From Devosia sp. 66-14 (GTDB lineage: Bacteria > Pseudomonadota > Alphaproteobacteria > Rhizobiales > Devosiaceae), in NCBI GenBank assembly GCA_001899085.1, contig MKVB01000012.1, positions 27,263 to 67,444 on the forward strand: DNA of 40,182 nt, read 5' to 3'. A program made the position numbers and the translations under genes. How positions within the stretch are numbered: the stretch's first letter is position 1; the number at the start of each line of letters is the position of its first letter. The notes below the pieces were generated by a model. The model had not been told where the DNA came from, searched no databases, and saw only the letters and a program-made list of their open reading frames with translations. Below are positions 12,368 through 21,008 of this stretch, in pieces.

Positions 12368-12421
12368 CCTCTCCCCGTCGGGGAGAGGGTGGATCGCGCG
12401 AAGCGCGAGACGAGTGAGGGG
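12368..12421. repeat. Palindromic intergenic repeat unit
   Basis: A unit of about 54 bases built as CCTCTCCCCGTCGGGGAGAG, then GGTGGATCG, then a short dyad (CGCGAAGCGCG), then GAGACGAGTGAGGGG. It is the counterpart of 17538-17591 and 17732-17782. Units of this type are widespread in Rhizobiales intergenic DNA, from general knowledge rather than a search. Confidence 0.8.
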
Positions 12422-12493
12422 TGGGAGCCCATAAGCCATCCTACTTTGCGTGCGTCTGAGCCGCCGCAGAAGGACCCAGCCAGGAAGCGCCCC

Positions 12494-13159
12494 TCACATC
12501 ACCAGGATCGGCGACCCCGACGGCACCCGCTGGTAGAGATCGATCACGTCCTGGTTGAGCAGCCGCACGCAGCCCGACGAGATCGCCTTGCCGATGGTCC
12601 GCTCGTCGGTCGCGCCGTGCAGGCGATAGATCGTGTCGCGCCCATCCTTGAAGATATAGAGCGCCCGCGCGCCGAGCGGGTTGTCTATGCTGGGCGGCAT
12701 GCCGCGGCGATAGGGCTCGAGTTCGGGCTGCCGGTCGATCATCTCGCTCGGCGGCGTCCAGGTCGGCCACTCGCGCTTGTACTGGATCACCCCGCGGCCC
12801 GACCAGGTGAAGCCATCACGGCCGATGCCGACGCCATAGCGCATCGCCTTGCCGTTCTCCTGCACCAGGTAGAGGAAGCGGTGGGCCGTATCGACCACCA
12901 CCGTGCCGGGCCGTTCGCCGGTCGGATCGTCCACCACCTGCCGCCAGAACTGCGGTTCGATCAGGTCCATGCGGGCGGCCGGAATCGGGAACCGCTCCTC
13001 GGGCCGTGCCGCATACATGGCGAGCACGTCGTCCGGAATGCGTTTGGTTTCGGTGTCGAGCCGGGGCGCGCCGGAGGTGGCGCAGCCGGCGAGGGCGAGG
13101 GCCGCAAAGCTCGCCGCCCCGGCGAGCAGCGCCCGGCGGCCGATGATCAGGTCAGTCAT
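12494..13159 (-). CDS. L,D-transpeptidase (YkuD family) lipoprotein
   Basis: An envelope enzyme expected to make 3-3 peptidoglycan cross-links or attach proteins to peptidoglycan through a catalytic cysteine. The 221-residue product opens with GRRALLAGAASFAALALAGC, a twin-arginine-like hydrophobic signal ending in a lipobox with Cys26. The catalytic signature HGATDERTIGKAISSGCVRL places His181 and Cys197 in the YkuD motif. The preceding region (DTAHRFLYLVQENGKAMRYGVGIGRDGF) is the family's beta-core. The downstream exported gene (13225-13545) lies just upstream in the same orientation. No strong Shine-Dalgarno is visible. The family call is firm; the precise cross-linking role is inferred. 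Confidence 0.94.
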   Translation of the reverse strand: MTDLIIGRRALLAGAASFAALALAGCATSGAPRLDTETKRIPDDVLAMYAARPEERFPIPAARMDLIEPQFWRQVVDDPTGERPGTVVVDTAHRFLYLVQENGKAMRYGVGIGRDGFTWSGRGVIQYKREWPTWTPPSEMIDRQPELEPYRRGMPPSIDNPLGARALYIFKDGRDTIYRLHGATDERTIGKAISSGCVRLLNQDVIDLYQRVPSGSPILVM

Positions 13160-13224
13160 TTGAAATGTCTCGTTTAGCGGCCGGGAGGCGGCCGCGTTAT
13201 CAGGAAGATGGCGATATCAGGGGA

Positions 13225-13545
13225 TCAGCTCAGCCGAGGCGGGGGCAATTCGGCGACCGGCGCCCGACCCTGCCGCATCGGCTGGTCGGCAAGGCCCAGG
13301 GCCCACTGCGCCAGGGTCGCCCGCGGCTCTTCGACGACCCGCCGGCTCAGTTCCGGCTGCGGTGGCATCACCCGTTTGCCGCCTTGCATTTCGCACGGGT
13401 TCGGCAGATGCGCCGGTCCGCCATCGTGGCCGGCGCTCATCGTCGGCAACCCGCTATTGGCGATGCAGACCCCGGCCGCGAAGCTGGGGCTCAACAGCGC
13501 GAGCAGCGCGACGCACAGCGTCAATATGGCAAGCAAACGATGCAT
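13225..13545 (-). CDS. Small exported protein of unknown function
   Basis: 106 residues with a clear signal peptide (MHRLLAILTLCVALLALLSPSFAA) and probable cleavage after residue 24. The mature part begins GVCIANSGLPTMSAGHDGG and continues with HLPNPCEMQGGKRVM, so two cysteines, two histidines and several methionines cluster in the first 40 residues. The rest is proline- and arginine-rich without recognisable domain. A GCGGCC/GGCCGC stem follows at about 13175-13193. It precedes the L,D-transpeptidase by 65 bases on the same strand. I recognise no family; coding status rests on the signal peptide and codon use. Confidence 0.55.
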   Translation of the reverse strand: MHRLLAILTLCVALLALLSPSFAAGVCIANSGLPTMSAGHDGGPAHLPNPCEMQGGKRVMPPQPELSRRVVEEPRATLAQWALGLADQPMRQGRAPVAELPPPRLS

Positions 13546-13696
13546 GTCGCCCGCATAGCCCGCGAAATAAGGCAGGCAAAGGGCACCTCACGCCCGCGTG
13601 TTGGGTACCCGGGGGTTCGGCGAATGGGTGGTGCAGATCTGCAACATACCCCCTGTGTTTGCCGAATCCTAACCGCTCGCGCCTAGGGTCTCAGGT

Positions 13697-14623
13697 ATGT
13701 CCCACGCCATCTTCGCCGACGCCGGCCTCGCCACCCATATCGCCAGTTGGCAGCGCGATCTCGGCGCCGTGCGCCGGCTGGCGCCGCTGACGCTCGAGGC
13801 CTACCTGCGCGACCTCGGCCAGTTCGTCACTTTCCTTGCTGCCCATACCGGCGGCGAAGTCAGTCTCGCCACCTTGCGTGAGCTGCGCGCCGCCGATATC
13901 CGCGCCTTTCTCGCCGCCCGTCGCAGCGAAAGCCTCGGCTCGCGCTCGCTGGCCCGGGCGCTCAGCGCCATCAAGAGCTTCTTCGGCTTCCTCGAGCGCG
14001 AGGGCATCCTGTCGAGCGAGGCCCTCAACACCATCCGCACCCCCAAGCAGCCGCGTTCGCTGCCCAAGGCGCTGACCGTGCTCGAAGCCAAGGCCACCAT
14101 TCAGACCACCGACGAACTCGAGGACACGCCCTGGGTCGCCGCCCGCGACATGGCGGTGATTTCGCTCTGCTACGGCGCCGGCCTGCGCATTTCCGAAGCG
14201 CTCGCCGTCACCCGTGCCGATCTCGAAGCGAGTGCCCTGCGTGTCACCGGCAAGGGCGGCAAGACGCGCCTCGTGCCGCTGATTGCTCCAGTCCGCCAAG
14301 CCATCGACACCTATCTCGGGCTCTCCCCCTTCCGCCCCGCTCCGGACGAGCCGATCTTTCGCGGCAAGAAGGGGGGCCCGCTTTCGCCGCGCCTGATCCA
14401 GCTGCGCATGCAGCAGTTGCGCGGCGCCCTCGGGCTGCCCCCGTCGGCAACGCCACATGCGCTTCGCCACAGCTTCGCCACCCACCTTCTCGGCAAAGGC
14501 GGCGACCTGCGCGCCATCCAGGAGCTGCTGGGCCACGCTTCGCTCTCGACCACCCAGATCTACACCGCCGTCGATACCGAGCGCCTGCTCGAAAGCTACC
14601 GCGCCGCCCATCCCCGGGCCTGA
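13697..14623 (+). CDS. xerC: Tyrosine recombinase XerC
   Basis: A site-specific recombinase that with XerD resolves chromosome dimers at dif. The 308-residue product has the N-terminal core-binding domain ([21 protein letters not shown], residues ~27-110) and a catalytic domain with the full active-site set: Arg164 in [10 protein letters not shown], Lys186 in TGKGGKTR, His254 and Arg257 in [11 protein letters not shown], His280 in LLGHASL, and Tyr289 in TQIYTAVD. The start ATG at 13697 is supported by the length and by AGGTCTCAGGT upstream. Its closeness to priA matches other Rhizobiales. XerC rather than XerD is judged from neighbourhood and overall sequence, with less certainty. There is no sign of an integrated element, so it is the housekeeping enzyme. 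Confidence 0.93.
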   Translation: MSHAIFADAGLATHIASWQRDLGAVRRLAPLTLEAYLRDLGQFVTFLAAHTGGEVSLATLRELRAADIRAFLAARRSESLGSRSLARALSAIKSFFGFLEREGILSSEALNTIRTPKQPRSLPKALTVLEAKATIQTTDELEDTPWVAARDMAVISLCYGAGLRISEALAVTRADLEASALRVTGKGGKTRLVPLIAPVRQAIDTYLGLSPFRPAPDEPIFRGKKGGPLSPRLIQLRMQQLRGALGLPPSATPHALRHSFATHLLGKGGDLRAIQELLGHASLSTTQIYTAVDTERLLESYRAAHPRA

Positions 14624-14741
14624 ACCGGCCGCCTCGCAATACCGTGCCGATTCAGCGTCGTCGGGCTTCCAGCCGGGCGCTTGAGGCAATACTAGCTATC
14701 GGCAGCAATCATCATATGGTTCAGACCGGATCGCCCCGACC

Positions 14742-15482
14742 ATGCCAGCGAAACTCACTCACCAGCCGGGCGTGAGCCTGTATGCCTCGCTGCTGCAGCA
14801 GCTTGGCGGTCGGATCCTCAGGGGGGATCTGCCACCCGGCACGCAGCTGGACAATGTCGAAGAGCTGAGCGCCGCCCACGGCGTCAGCCGCACGGTGATG
14901 CGCGAGGTGATCCGCGTCCTCACCGACAAGGGAATGCTGGAATCCCGGCCGCGGACCGGTACCCGGGTCCGGCCGCGTGATGCCTGGAATTTCCTCGATC
15001 CCGACCTGCTGGCCTGGCGTTACGGCGCGACCAGTGAGCGGGTCGATGCCCAGGCGCTGTTCGAGCTGAGGCGCGCCATCGAACCGGCAGCGGGCGCGCT
15101 GGCGGCACAGCGGGCCACTGCCGAACAGATCGCCGAGCTTGAGGGCTACTTTGCCCTGATGGAACAATATGCCGACGACGGTCCGCGCTTTGCCGAGCCC
15201 GACCTGGCTTTCCATCAGCTCATCCTGCGCATGACCGGTAACGAACTGATCGGCTCGCTGGCGGCCTTGATGGCGGCGGCGCTGGCCATGAGCTTCCGCC
15301 TGTCCGATGCCAATCCGCTGGGCCAGCGGCCGTCGCTGCCGCTGCATCGCCAGGTGATCGACTGCATCAGGAACCGGGACGCCGACGGCGCCCGCGATGC
15401 CCTGCTCAGGCTGCTCGACGACGCCGAACGCGACGTGGCGCGCGCCATTGACGTGCAGGCAAGTTCGGCCGCGGCCCGATGA
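14742..15482 (+). CDS. FadR-subfamily GntR transcriptional regulator
   Basis: A ligand-responsive DNA-binding regulator of 246 residues. The N-terminal winged helix-turn-helix is at about residues 10-75 (LYASLLQQLGGRILRGDLPPG, then LSAAHGVSRTVMREVIRVLTDKGMLESRPRTGTRV). The C-terminal FCD domain has LFELRRAIEPAAGALAAQRAT and DLAFHQLILRMTGNELI, with conserved Asp and His positions typical of the metal/ligand pocket. Such proteins usually repress sugar-acid or organic-acid catabolism genes, but no such genes are adjacent. The gene is followed by the autotransporter. There is no clear Shine-Dalgarno before ATG 14742, so it may be leaderless. A GGT-TCAG-ACC dyad at 14718-14727 could be an autoregulatory site. 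Confidence 0.93.
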   Translation: MPAKLTHQPGVSLYASLLQQLGGRILRGDLPPGTQLDNVEELSAAHGVSRTVMREVIRVLTDKGMLESRPRTGTRVRPRDAWNFLDPDLLAWRYGATSERVDAQALFELRRAIEPAAGALAAQRATAEQIAELEGYFALMEQYADDGPRFAEPDLAFHQLILRMTGNELIGSLAALMAAALAMSFRLSDANPLGQRPSLPLHRQVIDCIRNRDADGARDALLRLLDDAERDVARAIDVQASSAAAR

Positions 15483-15532
15483 CACCGGCCTGACACGACC
15501 GAGCGCTATCGCCTGCTTCCAGGTGGCGAAGC

Positions 15533-15561
15533 TTGCCTGCCACGCCGCAGTTATTCATACT
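15533..15561 (+). promoter_or_regulatory. Candidate promoter for the autotransporter gene
   Basis: TTGCCT (15533-15538) and CATACT (15556-15561) are separated by 17 bases and followed by a markedly AT-rich stretch (15551-15580), unusual for this GC-rich window. Each box matches the sigma-70 consensus at four of six positions. Transcription would start near 15568, giving a leader of roughly 90 bases. Confidence 0.35.
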
Positions 15562-15654
15562 ATTAATATTATTATTCGTCACTTGAGTGTCACGCTGCCT
15601 CGCTAGATGCGCTGGCGAGCGCCTCCCACGGCGCCCCAGACCAACCCGACAGCA

Positions 15655-17511
15655 ATGAGTTCAGCCATGCATTCTCGATCTCGCGGTAGCGCCCGCCACA
15701 CGACCCGTCTTGTCTCGCACGCCATGCTGGCCGCACTGCTTGGCTCCAGCATGCTGACCGGCCTCATCGTGCCTGCGATCGCCGAAGAACCCTGGATCAT
15801 GGTGCAGCGCTCGTTCTTCACCGGCGCCGATCCGGCCCGCGGCCAGGGTGTCACCACCGACGGCACCAACTGGTATTTCTCAGGCACCAAATCGCTGGAA
15901 ATCACCGACGGCGCCTACAACACCATCCTGATCGACACCAACGCGATCCTCTCGCAACTGGGGCTCGCGAACGGCTACACCGATGTCACGCTCAACCACG
16001 TCGGCGACATCGACTATGCCAATGGCAAGCTCTACATCTCGCTGGACTCGACGCAGCGCGATCCGATCACCGGCGACAAGTACTCCAACCCGGTCTTTGC
16101 GGTCTACGATGCGCAGACGCTGACCTGGACCGGCGAGGCCTACACCGTGAACCCGCCGCACGGCATCAAGGATATCGCCAGTTGGGTGGCGGTGGATGCC
16201 GAAGCGGGGCTTGCCTACGGCATGGCCTATGACAACGCCACCGAGCTCGCGGTCTACAACCTCGCCGATTTCAGCTTCAAGCAGTACATCCCGCTCTCGC
16301 AGGTGGTGGACCAGGCGCAGGGCGGCAAGCTGCTCAACGGCTACATGTATTTCGCCACCGACAACGACGAAAAGCTGCTGATGCGCGCCAACCTCGCTAC
16401 CGGCGAGGTCGAGACCATCGGCAACCTGAAGATCGACGGCGAGCAGGAAGTGGAAGGCCTGTCGATCCGCTGGACCAAGGACGGCTGGTCGATGAACGTG
16501 CTCAACCGCGAAGAGAGCACCCCGGGCAGCGGCGAGGAAGGTGTCGGCTTCTACAAGTATCTCCGCCCCACCGGCAACACGCTGTCGGGTGAGATCCATG
16601 CCGATATCGCCGGCGCCCTGCTTGCGGATAGCCGCCTCCTGCGCGAAGCGACGCTGCGCCGCCTGAATGGCGCTGCAGCCTCGACCGACGGCCCGGTGTT
16701 CTGGGGTGAGGCGCAGGCCTCGACTGGTCGCACCGATGCGGTCGGCGACGCGGCGAGCTTCGAGCGGAACTCCGCCGGCTTCATCGGCGGCATCGAAAGC
16801 TCGGTCGGCGACTGGCTGGTCGGCCTCACCGCCGGCTATGCTCGCTCGACCTTCGGCGTCGACGATCGCGCCTCGAGTGCCACCAGCGACACCTACCAGT
16901 TCGGTATCTATGGTGGTGCCGAGTTCGGCGATCTCGGCCTCAAGCTGGGCGCCGCCTTCGCGGCGCATGACATCTCGACCGAGCGCAGCGTCATCTTCCC
17001 GGCCTTCAGCGAACAGCTCTCGGCCGAGTATGGCGCCGGAACCGTGCAGGCCTATGGCGAACTCGACTACCGCCTCGATCTGGGCGCCGCGGTGCTGTCG
17101 CCTTTCGCCGGCCTCGCCATCGTCTCCCGCTCGACCGACGCGTTCCAGGAGACCGGTGGCAGCAACGCGGCGCTGTCAGCCGAGCGGTCGTCGGACCAGA
17201 ACGCCTTCACCACGGTCGGCGTCCGGGTTGTCGCCCCGCTCGGCTTCGGCGAAGCGACCGGCAACCTGCATGGACAGATCGGCTGGCAGCATGCGCTCGC
17301 CGACACCCAATCGGCGGTCGAGCTGGCCATCCCCAGTGGCGCCTCGTTCGACAGCGTCGGCGTGCCGATCGCCAGGGACGCCCTGAGTCTGGAGGCCGGG
17401 CTCGACCTCGCCCTGAGCGCCGAGGCCACGCTGACCGCCAGCTATTCCGGCCAGCTCGCCGAAGGCACCCAGAACCACAGCGTCAAGCTCGGCTTCGGCC
17501 TGAAGTTCTGA
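15655..17511 (+). CDS. Autotransporter (type Va) with a propeller-like passenger
   Basis: An outer-membrane autotransporter of about 618 residues. An extended signal peptide (to about residue 43, ending LIVPAIA) precedes a passenger of about 300 residues, a linker (ADIAGALLADSRLLREATLRRL) and a C-terminal beta-barrel from about residue 346 (VFWGEAQASTGRT) to the terminal Phe of LGFGLKF. The barrel is of normal size and shows alternating aromatic/polar strands. The passenger has repeated segments such as GVTTDGTNWYFSG, HVGDIDYANGKLYISLD and LLNGYMYFATDNDEKLL, suggesting a beta-propeller rather than the usual beta-helix. The start may be ATG 15655 or 15667; a still earlier ATG at 15607 lacks support. 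A sigma-70-like promoter candidate lies upstream. The passenger's function is unknown. Confidence 0.9.
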   Translation: MSSAMHSRSRGSARHTTRLVSHAMLAALLGSSMLTGLIVPAIAEEPWIMVQRSFFTGADPARGQGVTTDGTNWYFSGTKSLEITDGAYNTILIDTNAILSQLGLANGYTDVTLNHVGDIDYANGKLYISLDSTQRDPITGDKYSNPVFAVYDAQTLTWTGEAYTVNPPHGIKDIASWVAVDAEAGLAYGMAYDNATELAVYNLADFSFKQYIPLSQVVDQAQGGKLLNGYMYFATDNDEKLLMRANLATGEVETIGNLKIDGEQEVEGLSIRWTKDGWSMNVLNREESTPGSGEEGVGFYKYLRPTGNTLSGEIHADIAGALLADSRLLREATLRRLNGAAASTDGPVFWGEAQASTGRTDAVGDAASFERNSAGFIGGIESSVGDWLVGLTAGYARSTFGVDDRASSATSDTYQFGIYGGAEFGDLGLKLGAAFAAHDISTERSVIFPAFSEQLSAEYGAGTVQAYGELDYRLDLGAAVLSPFAGLAIVSRSTDAFQETGGSNAALSAERSSDQNAFTTVGVRVVAPLGFGEATGNLHGQIGWQHALADTQSAVELAIPSGASFDSVGVPIARDALSLEAGLDLALSAEATLTASYSGQLAEGTQNHSVKLGFGLKF

Positions 17512-17537
17512 GCCAGAAGCCGATGGCCGGCACCATT

Positions 17538-17591
17538 CCTCTCCCCGTCGGGGAGAGGGTGGATCGGCCAAAGGCCGAGACGGGTGAGGGG
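17538..17591. repeat. Palindromic intergenic repeat unit
   Basis: Nearly identical in design to 12368-12421: CCTCTCCCCGTCGGGGAGAG, GGTGGATCG, a dyad (CGGCCAAAGGCCG) and a GAGACGGGTGAGGGG tail. It lies 26 bases after the autotransporter stop and could fold as a terminator-like hairpin. Confidence 0.82.
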
Positions 17592-17645
17592 TACTGGGCA
17601 TGATGCTTCCACCAAGCTCCGCACCGTCCGCCCCCCTGCCGCCAT

Positions 17646-17707
17646 CGTGGCTTTCCCCTCATCCGGCGCTACGCGCCACCTTCTCCCCGACGGGGAGAAG
17701 AATACCG
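17646..17707. repeat. 62-base direct repeat, copy 2
   Basis: Exact copy of 12282-12343. Together with 17732-17782 it repeats the head-to-head arrangement found at 12282-12421, including the similar spacer (GGCCGGTGAGCC against GCCGGTGAGCC). Confidence 0.85.
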
Positions 17708-17731
17708 ATAGGCCGGTGAGCCGCCACTGTC

Positions 17732-17782
17732 CCTCTCCCCTTGGCGGAGTGGGTGGATCGGCCGAAGGCAAGACGCGTGGGG
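17732..17782. repeat. Degenerate palindromic repeat unit
   Basis: Related to 12368-12421 but decayed: CCTCTCCCCTTGGCGGAGTG has lost part of the first dyad, and the second (CGGCCGAAGGCAAG) is also imperfect. Confidence 0.7.
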
Positions 17783-18010
17783 TCGCCCCACCGAACGCAC
17801 CGTTCACCCAAGCGCCTACTTTACAGCCGCCGCGCCCCGGCGTACCTATCGCCCATGACCGTTTGCATCCTAATTATTGGCAAAATCTGCCTCATCCCCT
17901 CCGGGGACCGGGACGCGACGGCTGTTTGAACCCTCGTTTGCTCACCGGCCCCGCCATCAGGCGCGGGTACCCGGTGATCTGATGGCAGGGGCCAGAACTG
18001 GACCCGCCAA

Positions 18011-19000
18011 ATGTCTTCCGAGACTGCGCCTAACCCGTCCATCTCCCGCCCGGGCTTCCGGCAGTTTGCCTGGGCCGGCATCGTGCTGGCGCTCGCCGGC
18101 GCGGCCTTCTTCGCCACCAAGGGCATCGTCATCAAGCTGGCTTTGCTCGAGGGCATCGACTCGGTGACGACCCTCACCTGGCGGATGATCGTCGCCGTGC
18201 CGATCTTCCTGACCGTCGGGATCCTGGGCTACCGCAAGAAGCTCGCCCAGCAGCCGGCCGGGGCGCCCCCCGTGCTCACCGGGCCGGTTCTGGCGCAGAC
18301 CCTCGGGGTCGGCGTCATCGGCTATTACGTGGCCAGCTATCTCGATTTCTCGGCGCTCGAATACATCACGGCGCAGTTCGACCGGCTGATCCTCCTCACC
18401 TATCCGTTCTTCGTCGTGCTGTTCGGCGCCATCTTCTTCAAGCGCCGGATTACCCTGCCGATGGTGGTGGCGCTGCTCGTCTCCTATCTCGGCATCGGCG
18501 TGATCTTCTGGCATGACCTGAGGATCGAGGGCGACAACGTGCTGCTCGGCGCCGCCCTGGTGTTCGGCTCGGCCATCGCCTATGCCGCCTACCAGATCAT
18601 GGCCAAGCCCTTGATCGACAAGCTCGGCCCGCAGCTCTTCACCTCGATCGCCATGAGCGGGGCCGGTCCGGCGGTGATCGCCCATTTCCTCTTCACCCAC
18701 CCGGTGAGCGACCTGGCGGTGAGCGGCAACGGCTTCCTATTGATGCTGGCCATCGGCACGATCTCGACGGTGCTGCCGGCCTACTGCATCTCCGGCGCCA
18801 TCGCGCTGATCGGGCCCGAGCGCACCGCCATCATCGGCAATGTTTCGCCGGTGGTGACCGTCGGCCTCGCCATCTCCATCCTCGGTGAAGCCTTCACCCC
18901 CTACCACGCGATCGGCACGGCGCTGGTGCTGGGCGGGGTGTTCCTGTTCACCAGGAAGGAAAAGCCGAAGGTGAAGGTGCTCGAGGAAAGCACGGCCTGA
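18011..19000 (+). CDS. DMT-superfamily (EamA) transporter
   Basis: An integral membrane transporter of 329 residues with about ten transmembrane segments in two homologous EamA halves. The first half begins AWAGIVLALAGAAFFATKGI and the second runs from DNVLLGAALVFGSAIAYAAYQIM to AIGTALVLGGVFLFT. Members export amino acids, metabolites or drugs; the substrate cannot be told from sequence. The C-terminal tail is short and basic. The start ATG at 18011 gives a short cytosolic lead; the Shine-Dalgarno is weak. It stands alone after a 500-base gap and ends 26 bases before a hairpin terminator. Confidence 0.92.
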   Translation: MSSETAPNPSISRPGFRQFAWAGIVLALAGAAFFATKGIVIKLALLEGIDSVTTLTWRMIVAVPIFLTVGILGYRKKLAQQPAGAPPVLTGPVLAQTLGVGVIGYYVASYLDFSALEYITAQFDRLILLTYPFFVVLFGAIFFKRRITLPMVVALLVSYLGIGVIFWHDLRIEGDNVLLGAALVFGSAIAYAAYQIMAKPLIDKLGPQLFTSIAMSGAGPAVIAHFLFTHPVSDLAVSGNGFLLMLAIGTISTVLPAYCISGAIALIGPERTAIIGNVSPVVTVGLAISILGEAFTPYHAIGTALVLGGVFLFTRKEKPKVKVLEESTA

Positions 19001-19026
19001 GCTGACCACTCGAGCCCGCAGCCGCA

Positions 19027-19044
19027 GGCCCGCTTCGGCGGGCC
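19027..19044. terminator. Terminator-like hairpin between convergent genes
   Basis: A perfect 7-bp stem, GGCCCGC (19027-19033) and GCGGGCC (19038-19044), closed by a TTCG tetraloop. It lies between the transporter (+) and the exported protein gene (-). There is no real U-run, so efficiency is uncertain. Confidence 0.6.
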
Positions 19045-19057
19045 CCTCCGGCCGTTC

Positions 19058-19495
19058 CTACATCCCGTCCCGCTCGCGCAGCAGGCCTAGTTGCTCCGCC
19101 ATGTAGACCTCGGCGTCGTAATCACCGGCGACGGTAGAGCGGAGCCAGTTGCTGCAAGCCTCTTCCGGGTTGGTCGCCTGCTTGAGGATACCGACAATGC
19201 CGGTGGAGCCGGCGGCTTCGCTTTCTGCGGCGAGCGTCGGCGCTTCGCCCGAAGCGGCCAGCGTCGTGTCGAGTTCGTCGCGCACGATGACGTTATTGGC
19301 CAGCCAGTTCTGGTGCGCCTCCATGAAGGCGACGTCGTAGTTAGCGGCCTCCCAGCAGAAATTGGCGGCCCCGTCCATCATCCCCCACAGTACATAGACC
19401 TGCTGCAACAGTGCACCCTGCTCAACCTGCTGCGCCACCGCCACTTGCGGCAGCGGCATGAGCGACATCACGACAGCCAAAATCTTGAGTTTCAT
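19058..19495 (-). CDS. Small exported protein of unknown function
   Basis: 145 residues starting MKLKILAVVMSLMPLPQVAVAQQ, a standard signal peptide cleaved near residue 21. The start at 19495 is chosen because an excellent Shine-Dalgarno (GGGGGAAGG) lies 3 bases upstream and the frame upstream of it is not signal-like. The mature part is helical and acidic, with WGMMDGAANFCWEAANYDVAF, a middle low-complexity stretch (ASGEAPTLAAESEAAGS) and a second cysteine in PEEACSNWLR. The two cysteines could form a disulphide. No family is recognised. It is convergent with the transporter and lies just beyond the sucB terminator. Confidence 0.75.
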   Translation of the reverse strand: MKLKILAVVMSLMPLPQVAVAQQVEQGALLQQVYVLWGMMDGAANFCWEAANYDVAFMEAHQNWLANNVIVRDELDTTLAASGEAPTLAAESEAAGSTGIVGILKQATNPEEACSNWLRSTVAGDYDAEVYMAEQLGLLRERDGM

Positions 19496-19553
19496 GACCT
19501 TCCCCCAGGATGTCACACTGTTCCTCAGCGCCGAAAGTCTGTCCAGCGCCCAA

Positions 19554-19582
19554 GAAAAAGGGGCCCGCCGAAGCGAGCCCCT
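19554..19582 (-). terminator. Rho-independent terminator of the sucCDAB operon
   Basis: On the minus strand, AGGGGCTCGC, a TTCG loop and GCGGGCCCCT form a 10-bp stem with one mismatch, followed by TTTTTC. It begins 23 bases past the sucB stop and is the best terminator in the window. Confidence 0.9.
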
Positions 19583-19605
19583 GAACATTTGCCCTGACTG
19601 CTGGA

Positions 19606-20964
<1,359 letters not shown>

Positions 20965-21008
20965 CAGTTTGGTCCTTCAGTTTTTTGCCGCGTCTCAGGC
21001 GATTGATA

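Larger units (their letters stand above)
17512..18010. other. Gene-free region carrying repeat clusters
   Basis: About 500 bases between the autotransporter and the transporter gene. The first 270 bases are mostly palindromic repeats (listed separately). The remainder, 17783-18010, shows no gene; a short A/T-rich patch near 17868-17890 (CTAATTATTGGCAAAATC) may belong to the promoter of the next gene. Confidence 0.6.

Noticed and set aside
13632-13643. Perfect palindrome TGCAGATCTGCA upstream of xerC
   Set aside because: It occurs once, not near a core promoter I can define, and the dif site would be longer and asymmetrical.
14718-14727. GGT-TCAG-ACC dyad upstream of the FadR-type regulator as an operator
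   Set aside because: Too short to be significant alone in a GC-rich background; mentioned only within the gene entry.
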